A stretch of 64,000 bases of DNA from Campylorhamphus procurvoides (lineage: Eukaryota; Chordata; Aves; Passeriformes; Dendrocolaptidae): the NCBI GenBank assembly GCA_013396655.1, contig WBMV01002673.1:373637-437636 (forward strand). The letters run 5' to 3'. Positions 1 to 11,770 of the stretch are shown piece after piece; the first letter of the stretch is position 1; every line of letters begins with the position of its first letter. Under the pieces are notes generated by a model. It made no database searches. It saw only the letters and a program-made list of their open reading frames with translations, and was not told where the DNA came from. A program made the position numbers and the translations under genes.

Positions 1-2233
1 GAACAAAAAGAAGAACAGTGAATTAAATAACAGTGCAAACCACAATAGTCTAGGACCAACCTTTGTGTGTGATTTCCATTAAGTCCAACAGTAAGGCTAG
101 TAGGGAATGGGGCATGCACAAAGATTGCAGTTAATTTTGCTTAATGAGAGAATCCACACATTTCAACTTTCTTGCATTGTTTTGTTGAACATAAGATGCA
201 AAGAGAAGTTACTTCCCTTATCAGAAAACTGTAAAATTCTAAATAAAATGGTGTTGATTCTATATTGTATAAAAAGAAGTCATAGCCATTTACCCCTCTG
301 AGATTATTGCCTCTCTCCTGTACATTGTTGCCAGATTTCAATAAACTTTGTAGACCTTCCTCTCTTTAGGATGACTACTCCTCTTTGGCTGGAATTTGTC
401 AGACTTCTCTGCTCCAGATACTTTGGTGGGGGATTCCACAGAAATACAGCACACTCACATAAACCTTGCTTGCTTGGACACTTAGTTAAAAACAGTGTTG
501 GGGGAATCAGTTACAGCTCAGGATGAGAAACACTCTGAAGAGCCAAGGAGGACTACAAGCAGGTTTCAGATATGTCTGATAACAAGGCTGCCTTTCTGGC
601 AGGCCCGGGCAGGAGGGTATTCCAGAGGCATGGATGAATCACATGTGCAATCCTGCCTACAGCCTATCAGACACAACTTCCTTTTCAGACCTCAAGGGCT
701 GATAGCCAGGAGGTTAAAGGTTGTTTCCATAATACAGTGTGATAGCTGTTCTACTCCTACTTTTTCCTTACCTTGTAAGGAAGGTAAGGGGAAAAACCTT
801 TCCCTCTCCTCTTGTAAGGAACGAGGAATATAATGCCACTGCACAGATGTACCAAAATCTATGCACTGAACTGCAGTACCCTAAATCAGGGCTTCCATTC
901 TACAACAGTGAGCCACCACTACTTCACCAAGCAATCCTGAAACCTGACCATATTTAATGCTCAAGGACATCTATCTGCCCCAAGTGCCATGACAGATTTC
1001 ATGATGTGGAGATCTTTGTTTTACTAAGACTCATGAACACTCTCCTCTCTGCACTGGGTACCCAGCTCTGAGAGCAGCTCCCAGTTACTGTTCCCTACAG
1101 TCAGCTGTCCCTGGCAATAAATGCCAACATATGGCAGTATTTGGCAGGTTGGCCTACATTGTCCAGTAAACATGTAAAATCTACAAAATCTCATAGATTT
1201 AATTTCTGGACACTGTAATACAAAAGGTCCAATGTCCCCATTTTCATGTCTCTACAATACAGGTCAGTGCTGGTGTTCATTTCATGGCAGAAACCATGCA
1301 TAAAGAGGAAAGGAATAGTTTGCTTTCCTAGTCTAAAAGAACTAACTTGTCTTTCCATTGCACAGCTGGATCAGATCATGTTTAAGAGAAACTGTCCTTA
1401 ATTAATTTGATAAGATTAAATTTAACTTAGGAAAAGCATAGAAGCTGCCCAAGGGAAAATCTCCCTCCCCACTCTATAACCCAACCTGGTTCCAAGTCCA
1501 TATTCTCTTTCATGGAAACTGTGAGTGTGAAAGATAGGGTCATGTAGAGTATTTTAGAAAGGAAATAACATAATTGTTGCTGACATCAAAATCATTACTC
1601 TTACTCCAGGAAATTACTAAACAATTGGGAAAAAAACAACCAACCAGAAGGGCAAGGGGAAGGCAGATGGGGATGTTCTTATCATAAGTCTACTTTTTGG
1701 AAATTGAAAGGAATCTGGGAGTTTTGAAATCTAAAAGTATTGTTTAATCAGGACTATGTCCTTCTCATGCTTTCTTATTTCTACATTTATTTTTTTACTG
1801 AAATGAATACAAAGCATGAGATTTTTTCCCCTATGAGCAAACCAAAACAAACATATAAAAGAGCATTTCTCACAGAGAGAGAAAAAGAGGTACCACAACA
1901 ATGCAACCACTTGGTGAAACAGCATATAGATGAAAGCACATGTTAATTTGGAGAAAACGATGGTATTTTTGTTTTTAAAAAACGTTACAGCAACTCTCTT
2001 GGATTATTGTAAAAGGAAAATGAATGGCAGAACTCATATTCTTTCCCTACTTACCAAATTTCTTTTAAAGTTACAAGGCAGAGATCCACTGAAGCCCCAC
2101 TGGAGCACCAGTTCAAGACAGTAAAAGGAGATTCCCTGGAGACTGGCTTATTACACCCCTGTTAATTCTGAGTACTGTGCATTGAACAGTTTGTGGGTTT
2201 TATAGCCTATCCCCTTTGCTGTTTGTACAGATA
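1..2233. other. Non-coding, AT-leaning DNA
   Basis: No gene, RNA gene or repeat family is recognised here. Open frames are all short (the longest is about 112 codons at 495-833 on the plus strand) and the translations resemble no protein family I know. A CTTACCTTGTAAGGAAGGTAAGG-like cluster near 767-789 is a local imperfect repeat of TAAGG units. The stretch is best read as intronic or intergenic vertebrate DNA. Confidence 0.6.
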
Positions 2234-2264
2234 GTTTATGCACCAGGGAAACAGGTGCATAAAC
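2234..2264. repeat. Perfect inverted repeat, 11-bp arms
   Basis: The left arm GTTTATGCACC (2234-2244) is the exact reverse complement of GGTGCATAAAC (2254-2264), with a 9-nt spacer. It can form a short hairpin or cruciform, or serve as a palindromic protein-binding site. The pairing is read directly from the sequence. Any function is unknown, and a chance origin is possible but not common at this arm length. Confidence 0.75.
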
Positions 2265-5200
2265 ACTAACAAATAGAAGGTATACAAGAGATTTGAGACA
2301 GCCTGGTTCCAAGTGGCTGCTGTTCCTTTAAAAGTACTGCGTGACAGATAAGGAGCTTTGGGATTTGAGAGAAGTTAGACTGTCCTGCTCCGAGCTAATA
2401 ACAATCTTCCTACTGTAATTCTCATCTCAGTGATAAGTCAGCTCAATTTCTTAGCTTAAACAGGACTTTCTGACATCCAGTGTTTATGTGCCCTTCAAAT
2501 AGACACTGAAAGACAAATTATTGTATGCAATGAAATATAGCACTGCTTAAATATTATATAGTTTTTTATATATATATATGTCAGAGATCTGAAAGAGTGT
2601 TGTTTAGGAGTAACTAAATTTGAAAAGAAGAAAAGGCATATTACAAATTGCTCCTAATTGTGCCATCATTTTATCAAATGCTAAACATTCCTGCCTGAGA
2701 GACACTGTCTCGTCTCTGCCATAGATCTAGCAGCAGGGAGCCCTCCTAACAATACAGAAATACAGCCTGAGTCAATTCTCTAGATGGGAATACACCCTCC
2801 ATCCTGTTGCCACACCAGGAAAATGCATCTGGCAGCTGAGTCCTACAGCTTGCCAGTAAAAGAAAGGCCAAATATCCGAGGGCAGGCAGGAGAGCTCTTC
2901 CTGGAGCGAGCAATTTCTTTCCCCTGTACATGATCCCGAAATTGCTGTCATTGAGTCCATTCAGCAGCTTGAAATGAGCACCTCACTGCAGTGCCCAGCA
3001 TATGAAGGGCTGCTGAATTTCAATGAGTTCTTTTGGCAGTGCACAAAAACCACACACTGAAGAAACCTTCCAGATGCCTCCCAAGCAGACTTGGTGAATC
3101 TGTTCTTCACACTCACCTTCCTGTAGCAGAATTCCACTGGCTGATTTAAACGCACTTTAAAAGAATTATTTAAAGACCTACTGAATCATCATGAATGTCT
3201 TAGAAAACACGATATCCATACTGTGCAGATAAGAGAATATGCTTTGATATTTCAGCCGATTAAATAACAGTCATCAAAAGCTTGTCCTGCTTTCCCATGT
3301 GCATCAGTCAGGGCAACGAGAGATATCATCTGTCTGTGAAACTCTTATACCCTCAGACTTTCATCACGGCTCCTGTTTCAATATATTGTCTTCCAGTTGC
3401 CTAAAAAAAGGTATTTGAGTGAATGCAGACTAATCTAACACATCATCTGTCTCTCAGCTGTAAAAAAAATTCATTGCAACATTAGCTGAGAAGTTGAGTA
3501 ACCAAGTCTGCAGCTTGGTTATTAATTGTGCCCTGACTGAAGAGCAGTAACTGAGTGCCTGTTCCTGGCAAACACAAGTTCATCTAATTCTCAGGAAAAA
3601 AGGTAACATTTAACTGCTTAGAATATAGGAAATGGGTGATTATTTGGAAAAAAAAAACCCAAAGCAAAACAGAACCCCTCTAGATTAGGTTTTCAAAACA
3701 AGACAGTAGCCAAAAACTCTTAGACTGTCCTGAAAGATGAGATTTTGTTTTTCTAAGTAAATCTAAGTGTCGCTTTAATATACTCTGCTTCTGACCTTGT
3801 TCTTTGTTCTCTCCCTCACACATAAAATGGGCATTTACCCTCAGACAAGTATGTCAATTTATGTGAAGTTCATTATTTTGTGTTTGATATAGTCATAATT
3901 TTGATACACAACTCAAATATGCATTTGATCATTAACTTACTATTATAGATGACATTAATTATTCTGAAAAAAATAAGTAACAGAAGCTAATATAACAGAG
4001 CTTATGATCTTGAAAAGTTTCTATTACTAAAGGAAAACAAACAGAAGAAAAAACCAGCAAAAAAGCATAGCAGTGAAGTGGTGTATTTTAGCACATCTAT
4101 CTACTGAGAAACTGAAGGTCTGCATTTACAGAAGAAAAAGGTATATTAGAAAGTCTCCCCCAGACTTTTAAAATATAACAGCAGCACTAACTTAAGGGTT
4201 AGGAGTTCAGCTAAATACTACAGCAAAAAAACATCCATCTTGCCTATGCAAATGCAGTGCTCAAAGGGCAGCTATAGAATGAAAGAAATACAGATCCCCT
4301 TCTCAGGGTAGCCCTTGCACCCCCATTCTCCTGTTGTAAGAGAGAGCTCCTCAAGGCAGGTTAGCAGTGCACCTGGCTGGGGCTTGTTGGGAATGGAAGG
4401 TTTGGACTTGCTGAGTTCAAAGCCAGGCCAGGCAGCTGCTGGTTTTGTTCCTTCTGTAAGCTTTGCAGCAATTCCTTCTAAGATTGCTTCTGAAAAGGAC
4501 TGATATATGCCCTGGCCATGACTGGAGCATAATCTTGGATTAAAAATGTGCTTATCACTCTGGGTAACCATCCTGAGTCTTTCATGTTCCTCTGCACATT
4601 GGACAGACAGAGTAATGCAGAATGTAACATGTGAAAATTATCACCCCATTAAGTTAAGTGTGTGCTTGTCTTGGCAGGACAGATCACACAGCCTATGATC
4701 AAGAAGGAGTAAAACAGCTCCTGTTTTTTTGGTCAGTAGCTGGGCTTTCACAATTTAAGAGTTAGCCAGCAAAATTTCTTGTGCAAAATACTCCCAAAGC
4801 TGTGCAACAAAAAAATGGCTGCATGTTAAACAGGCTAAATGAGTTTATACTGCCTGTGTCTATCTCATTTGACTGAGCTGGCACTAACTGCTCAAGTGCA
4901 AGAACTCCAGGATACCTTGACTCAGACCCACGTAAGACCTGCCCCAGAGGGAGCTGCTGAAATCCAATAAAAACCAACTAATGACAGTCCCTCAATATAA
5001 CCTGTGAAAAAGGATAACCTGCAAGCCATCCTCTGTGGCTCACAAAAGTTGCATAAAGTATGCGTTTTCACTCTGGCAATCCACCTACCTCCTCTGTGTG
5101 TACGGTTATATAATGCTCACCTCTGCTTCTCCTGCTTAAATGAGCAAAGGATTCTGGAATCAGTGTGGGATGAGAATCTGTATGTTTGAACTGCCTAAAT

Positions 5201-6637
5201 GTTATCAGAGACATTTGGAAGAATTGACCAGATTCTAAACATATGTCACACTACAGACAACTACTTTCCATTTTTAAACAAATATATAGTATTGAGATAG
5301 TAGCTATTACTGGTCCCTGACAGGCAAGCACTTGTAACAGCAGCACCTTGCTCTACCACTGGGTTGCCATGCAAAACCATCACATGCAAGAAGATGGAAT
5401 ACTTCACTTGGCATTTATTGGTCTCAGATTAGTAGGGCTATAAATTAAGAAAATACATGCAGTAAAAATTTGACTCTCTAGATATAAGAAGTCTCCTGTA
5501 AATGCATTATGATGTCAACACAATTACTGACTGCATAAATGTAGCCAAATCATTACTACATAGGCTTCATGAGAGCACAAAACCAGGAAGAAATTCCAGG
5601 CCACAGCTCATGTCTGTATTTTAAAAGGACTCAAATAGCTGCCAAGGTCTCTGCCTGCCTTGCCCTGTAACAGATTTTTCAGCACCACTTCTGAGAGCCA
5701 TGGGTAGGATCTTGCGGCCGAGTTCAGTGCCCAGAGGCCAATAAAAGCTTGGAGGAAGGGGCCACTGGTCTTTGGGACATACTTACACAATGACTTACAG
5801 AGAGAATTCTTGGTCCACAGGCTCTGTGGGAAGCAAGGTCACAGATTTACCACAAGTGTGCCTCAGGGGGTGATACAAGGCACGTATTATGTGTAAATCC
5901 TCAAGGCTGTAGCCCTAAACTACAATGTTCATATGGAATTATTGTTCCTTAATGTTTATACTGCAGCAAAAAAATTGCATGAACAGCAGCATCTTTCAGC
6001 CCTGAACTTAAGGAGACCTTTTTTTTCCAGCTAAAGAGGTATCCATTTAAACAAAGATGGGCAGACTGATCCAACTCTGAAACTTCCTCTCATTAGCTAT
6101 TGTGATTTCCTATTTCCATGAGTAATGTATTTCCCACAAAGATCAGACCATTTTTCAGAGAAACACTATTAACAGACATCCTTTTGCTGGGGTTTTGTTT
6201 GTGTGTGTGCTTTTTTTTTTTGTTATCTTTAATAGGAACAAAGCTAATTTGAAAGCATTAGGGTATGTTGCCTTGATAGCACAAAACTGATACATGTTCC
6301 ATATGCTAAAATAAACCTTAATGCTATTCCTGTGCTGGCCTCAGTGAGTTTTTCTGTTTATTTTTCATAGCATGGGGAAAACTTGGGTCAAGGTGCAGGT
6401 TTAGAGGATTCAGCATAGTTGTTTCTCTGCTGCACTTTAGGAAATGCTCCTCTGGCTCTGCTCAGAGGTGGAACTTCTGTGAGTGCAGCTTATCAGCAAA
6501 TAACTGAAAAAGGAGCTGGACAGACATGTCACATGAAGTGACATCCTAAAGTGACATGACAGTAACACAGACTTGCTTGCTCTGAAAACTGAGCAAAACC
6601 AAGGCACATAAAAACCTGCATCCCTGTGTCTGAAGAT
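2265..6637. other. Non-coding, AT-rich DNA
   Basis: No gene is recognised. A short TA run lies at about 2567-2579. Open frames do not exceed about 100 codons (for example 4272-4571 on the minus strand) and show no known domain. A nested inverted repeat of CATGTCAC (6525-6532) and GTGACATG (6551-6558) lies near the right end. Confidence 0.55.
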
Positions 6638-6731
6638 ACGAGTGGAAGGTGTCCCTGTCCAGGGCAGGGGCCTGGGAACTACATGGTCTTTAAGTTTCCT
6701 TTTCCCCCAAACCACTCTGTGATTACCTGAT
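6638..6731 (+). mobile_element. CR1 LINE, 3'-terminal fragment
   Basis: The stretch from GGAAGGTGTCCCTGTCC (about 6642) to CCAAACCACTCTGTGATT (about 6707-6724) matches the characteristic 3' end of chicken-repeat-1 (CR1) non-LTR retrotransposons as I know them, including the segment before the terminal short repeat of the ATTCTGTG type. Only about 95 bp of the tail remains, which is typical of CR1 because its copies are heavily 5'-truncated. It carries no coding capacity. The short frame over it on the opposite strand is not a gene. Confidence 0.85.
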
Positions 6732-9362
6732 GGTCATGGGCAGAAAACCAGATCACACACGCTCTACCTTCCGACGAGTCACCCTGCAATTTGTTTATGG
6801 ATGGTTCAGCAGAACCCACTCAAAATCAGCTCTTCCAAAACATCACTAGAACACTCACCTTTGAAACCAATGGAATTTTGTCCCATCAAACTAAAGATAC
6901 AAAATTTTAAAAGTTACAAAACCAAGTGGATTGTCCCAGACGAGAACCCAAATGCCAGCATGGTTTTTATTAAGCTACAATGACAAACATAGTAAAATCT
7001 ATGAAAATTTATGGTGAATTGTCATTTACCCTGGAAAACCCATGAACTAGCCACATTTTGCAATGTCCAGTCCTGATAAGATAACTCTTTGCCAACACGG
7101 AGCTTGACACCAACTGCTCATGCCAGTCTGTGCCCCTAATCTCTATGTGCTTAAGTCTCCAGATAACACTACTTCTACCACTAATAATGATAATAGAAAT
7201 ACCTCCCCCACATCAGGCCCAGTGAGAAATAACAATCTGAAAGCATTTCAAAAGCTGTCAGCCATGAAAATCAATCAGTGCTGACAACCTCAGCCGAAAT
7301 GGGGCTCAGGGAGGCAGTTCCCAGCACCACTGGAGAGCTGCCAGCTTAATCCCCCTCCCTGTAAACACAGCACTGGGAGCGCCTCCGACCAGGGAAAATG
7401 AGCAGATTACATGGGGAGGTAATGAGCTTGAACTGCACCCACCAGTGGTGGTGGGGAGGGGAGAAAGCAGCCCCCCTTTCTCTCCCAAATTATTTGCCAG
7501 GCTTTGAGTAACTCTTCTAGCAAGAAAAGTTACCCTTACACACATTACTACACTCTAAAAATAAGGTGGTAACTATAAGAGGTAAACTGTTTTGCCACAT
7601 TCAACAGAAAATAAGTAATTTGCAAGTTCTCAGCTTCTCCTAAGTTCACAGTACCATACGGATCTATGCACTTGACAGCCACCAAACCCAGGAGGTTTGG
7701 TTTGAGTTCTGGGAATCACTCCATCCCCACAGAACACCAGAGCCAGGGGGCTGCTTGTTCTCCTGCCTTCTCTGACAAAGAGGCTGTTGAGCATGCTCTC
7801 GGCTCTCACTTGGGCCATCCAGGAAACAGTATTTCAAGGGAGTAGGTGGTCATTGAAATAGACATGAAATCAAACTGATTTGGTAATCAAACTCACCACA
7901 GCTTTTCATGTACAAGGTTCTCTTAAATGAAACTTTTAAGTCCCATTTGTTCACCCTTTCTTACTCTTATGATCCCTTTGAAACTATGCTCACTTGATAC
8001 AGTGAGAAACTAAACCCAAATGCAATAATGAAAATGCCCCTGATTCACAGATTTGTGTCTTTACTGACATCCCATCCAGAGGTGCTCAGACATAGCTGGA
8101 CTCCATGGTTTTACCAGCCCTACAGCCAAGCCAGTTACTGCTCTCCCTGCCTGGTGTGCAAACAGCTGGTAGCTGCTCTCTAAGAATTAGCCCACCAGCC
8201 AGAAACTGCAAGTATTTTACAAGGGTTCCTTCTTGATTTGAGAGCTTCACTGAAAAGAATCTGTGCAGAGATCTGTGTGCTACTGACAGCCGTGGACCCA
8301 TGGCTGCTCCCAGGGGTTACTGCAAAGAATGCACAAATGAAGGAAACACCAAAACACTCCAACACTCTCCAAGTTTTCATCTTTGCTGTTGTACACCAGG
8401 GCTTTATGATTTCAGTGGCTGTATTTTTTCAAAAACGTCATGCTTCTGAACAGAGTGGTGAACCCTTCAAAACACTGCCTTACATGCCAGTTCTCACCCA
8501 CCAGCTGTTACTGATAATATTCATGCCTTATTCATGAACGTTCAACTGAACCACTTTTTTGTTGCCACAAATGTTAGGGAAATGGCTTTTTTCTCCGGAG
8601 CTGAAAGGGTGTTTGTGCAAGAACAAGAATGCCCATTATTACCTTGATGGTCATTATTCTGGTTGTTCATTTCCTCCCTTTAGAAATTTAAATCATGCAA
8701 TCAGAACAGAGCATCACCACCACGTGACTTCTAAGAGGCTCACTCCCAAATTCAGAAAAGAAAATAATTCCAACAGGCTATTTCTACATAACTATTTATC
8801 CAAACTACCCTGTGAATCAATGCCATGATTGCTGAAATCAGAAGTAAAACGGCTTTGAAAACAGTTTAGTCCACAGCGAACACTGGCATTGTTTTTTACT
8901 AATAAGTTCCTGATCAGCTTTCAGAAATAAAGAGCTCTGTACAACCAGACAGCCTGAGTGGGGGTACTGGGGGTGAAAGGAAGATCAGAAACTCCTTGAC
9001 AGGAGACAGTTTCTCCTTTGAGAAAATCTTGACACTTTTAGCTTTAAGTATTTCCTTTTCTACTGAACCTTTAGTGAGCATTATCCATCTTAGGGAGTTT
9101 AAATTAAATTTAGTATTTTGATACAAGAAGCTGGCATTCTCCAATCTACTTATATGGCAAATGGATTTATATGATGTATAAATAGCAGCTTCACACCTGT
9201 AAAGCATCAGTAGGAGAAACAGGTATTTTTAACCTCTTCAACCTTGCTTTCATGCTTGATAAACTAAAGAGCTCCCTATTTGAAAGGCTTCTTTAGAATA
9301 GCTTTGAGCAACAAAGTTAATCCTTGCTCTGCCTACATGTCTGGAAAACAAATGTTACAACT
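6732..9362. other. Non-coding DNA between CR1 fragments
   Basis: No gene is recognised. The interval holds a G-rich patch at about 7445-7460 followed by a C-run, but otherwise ordinary sequence. Frames of up to about 100 codons (8238-8537 plus, 8914-9207 minus) have no recognisable domain. Confidence 0.55.
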
Positions 9363-9610
9363 CATTCTGAAAGTGAAAGAAGGTAAATTTGGATTAGATA
9401 TTAGGAATAAATTCTCCACTGTGAGGGTGGGCAGGCCCTGGCACAGGTTGGGCGGAGAAGCTGTGGCTGCCCCTGGATCCATGGAAGTGTCCAGGACCAG
9501 GCTGGGGCTTGGGGTAACCTGGGCTGGTGGAAGGTGTACCTGCCCAGGGCAGGGGGACTGGAATGAGATGAGCTCCAAGTCCCTCCCAACACAACCCATT
9601 CAGTGAATTC
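9363..9610 (+). mobile_element. CR1 LINE, 3'-terminal fragment (longer, fairly intact)
   Basis: This is the clearest transposon in the window. Successive blocks follow the CR1 3' region in order: a GGTAAATTTGGATTAGATAT block at about 9381-9400, AATTCTCCACTGTGAGGGT near 9409-9428, CCCTGGCACAGGTTGG near 9436, CCAGGACCAGGCTGGGGCT near 9491, GGAAGGTGTACCTGCCC near 9530, and CAACCCATTCAGTGAATTC at the end. It holds untranslated tail sequence plus at most the very end of ORF2, so it makes no protein. Overlapping frames on both strands (9280-9606 plus, 9333-9631 minus) are accidents of its GC-rich composition. The low divergence suggests a younger insertion than the other CR1 pieces. Confidence 0.93.
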
Positions 9611-10339
9611 CTCACCTATGTCATTGGTCACCTCGTTGTTTTCTAAGCAGAACTTGCAGATTCAGAAGAAAATCTGTCTCAAAAAAGAAGCTTCAGTGGA
9701 TGCAGAGGTGGGATAACTGCTCTAAACACAGATAAAGGGTAAGAATGGTCACTTCTCTTAGGAGCACAAAGGCACACAGATCTGTGCTGGGGTCTCTCCC
9801 AGGCAACACATTCCCAGCTGATATGAAAATAGATGACTAATGACATGAAGTTCACAGTGCCAGTATATCAAAACAGGGAAGAGAGTATTCCAAATAGTTG
9901 CAAAAAAACCTTCCTACATGTGTGAGAAATAAAAGGGCACATGAAACTCAGGTAGAAAAACATTAAGTCATGTACACAGAATGTAATCCTGACTCTACAT
10001 ATACTGATGAGCTATAAATCAGTCATTACAGAACCCAGCCTTGAGAGTTATCAAGAGTGCTGACTAAAAATGCCGGTTCATTGCTCCCCAACTGTTAAAA
10101 GGCAAAGGCAGGAATTAAGAACAGAAAAGCAGACATGGAATGGTAACTACGATGGAAGTATAGACAGAACAAGATTGTGTTTTCTTACCATTCGAAAAAG
10201 GATGCACCTGAACTAGAAACCACTTTCAGCCTGAAACAGAGATGACAAAGTAGGCACATGGACAAGGACTATGGAATGTTGTGACATGCAGCATATTCCT
10301 GGAGAGCAGCTGTCCACTGTGCCTGGGACAGGAAGGGGG
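9611..10339. other. Non-coding DNA, possibly eroded CR1 body
   Basis: No gene is seen. The right part (about 10200-10339) directly precedes an old CR1 tail and may be a more eroded part of the same element, but I cannot align it with confidence. Confidence 0.4.
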
Positions 10340-10645
10340 GGCACCAAATGAAACTTGGAGGTGGCCAATTCACAAACAGGTGAGGAAGTGGTTCTTCATG
10401 CAGTAATTAGTTAGGACTGAAATTCTTTTTCATAGAATGATGTAAGCACTAAGAAAGTGAAATTGGAAAAATTAATGGAAGGAATAGCCAAAGGTGCCAT
10501 CTCTGGCTCAGGGAAGTCTTTGAGGATGCAACACATCTATGGTAATTATATTCTTGCCTTGTCCTGGTGCTATTTTGCAGGCTTTCAGTCTAGTTGCTGT
10601 TGGATATTGGGCCTAGGCAGACCCACACAGTCTGACACAATACAT
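10340..10645 (+). mobile_element. Ancient CR1 LINE fragment (3' end of ORF2 and UTR)
   Basis: Several blocks follow the order expected of old amniote CR1 subfamilies: GCACCAAATGAAACTTGGAG (10341-10360) then GGTGGCCAATTCACAAACAG, TGCCATCTCTGGCTCAGGGA near 10495-10514, CTTGCCTTGTCCTGGTGCTA near 10553, and TTGGATATTGGGCCTAGGCA with GACCCACACAGTCTGACACA near 10600-10640. It is far more diverged than the copy at 9363-9610, so it is probably an old insertion. A 67-codon frame (10457-10660) runs through it but reflects the element, not a gene. Confidence 0.8.
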
Positions 10646-11589
10646 CATTATTTAAAATAATAAAAAGCCCCAACAAAACAAACAGAACTTAGTCAAAACA
10701 GGTTTAAACTGGATATTAATAAAATATGTGTTCCACTAAAGAACCCTTCAGAGGAGTTGGTGGAGGGAAAGGCCTGTGTAAGAAAAAAACCTAAGTATGA
10801 CATGTCCTTTCAACATGACAAGAATGCTCTTACATTATGGAAAAGTAAAATCGAAACGTAAGCCTAGAGAAAAAAAAATATATAAAATATATATAGATAT
10901 ATCTCCCCCTGCAAATTAAGTCCATTACAATAGTATTGCCACAGTGAGCTGTCTGAAGCTCTCAGCAGCTTTGGTTGGCTGGCTAAAAAAACAGGAATCT
11001 TTCCTTTCTAATGCATGTAGGATAAATCCAACACAGTTCTATTGTTCCCAATTGTGTGACCTGATGATAACCTTCCATAAGGTATTATCCACTTGTACCT
11101 TGCACTATCCCTTCATTAGTCATATCATAAGGATACAAGCTTATTCTGGCTGGAAAATCCTCTCCACTAAACATACTTCCATTCTTTATATGGTAACCTG
11201 AACAATACTCCCAACCACAATCAAACAAGAAGCATATACTGAAAAGATTCCCCCTAGTCTGCAAGTGCAAATGGCAATGATAAAAAGGGAATTCAAAATG
11301 AAAAAGTCAACCCCTAGGACAATGATGGCAAAAATGGCAAAGGAAATCGAGCACTAGAAATCAAGAGAAATACCTCTGTGATTCAGAGAAAATACATAAT
11401 TCAAAAAAACTGTTGAGAACACTATGCAATCAAGGCAAGAACCAATTGTGTGTGCATTGGGCAGCTCTCAGTTCCCAGGAGGATTCAGAGCTGCCATTCA
11501 TATGCTGAAGAGATTTCCAAGAAGCAATTAAATCCCACCAGAGGGAGTGGAACACAAAGAGGGAGAAAAGGAAACTAATACCCTGAAAC
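10646..11589. other. Non-coding DNA with an A/TA-rich run
   Basis: No gene is recognised. An A-run followed by TATATAAAATATATATAGAT-type sequence lies at about 10869-10902. The remainder is AT-rich single-copy-looking DNA. Confidence 0.5.
10869..10902. repeat. AT-rich low-complexity run
   Basis: A poly-A stretch runs into an imperfect TA repeat. It is ordinary simple-sequence DNA and could vary in length between individuals. Confidence 0.8.
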
Positions 11590-11770
11590 TCTTCCAGTTT
11601 CCAGCTGCAGGCTGCCAGGCACCTGCCAAGGTGGGAGCAGGAGGCTGAAGGGCAGGCAGTGAGGACCAGGCAGAGGGCTGGGCTCAGGCAGGGCCGGCTG
11701 GCTGGGCTGGAGGCTCAGGCTGCAGAGCAGAAGCCTGTCAACCTCAGCTTGCTGCTGCTCATTAATCATC
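11590..11770. other. GC-rich patch with GGCTG/GGCAG repeats
   Basis: In an otherwise AT-leaning region this stretch is rich in imperfect GGCTG, GGCAG and CTGGG units (for example around 11675-11725). A 67-codon minus-strand frame crosses it with a Pro/Leu/Ser-rich, low-complexity translation that matches no known protein. It could be a degenerate minisatellite or a regulatory GC patch. CpG is scarce, so it is not a CpG island. Confidence 0.5.

Noticed and set aside
9280..9631. Overlapping frames of 73-108 codons on both strands
   Set aside because: They lie over the CR1 3' tail and are by-products of its GC-rich sequence.
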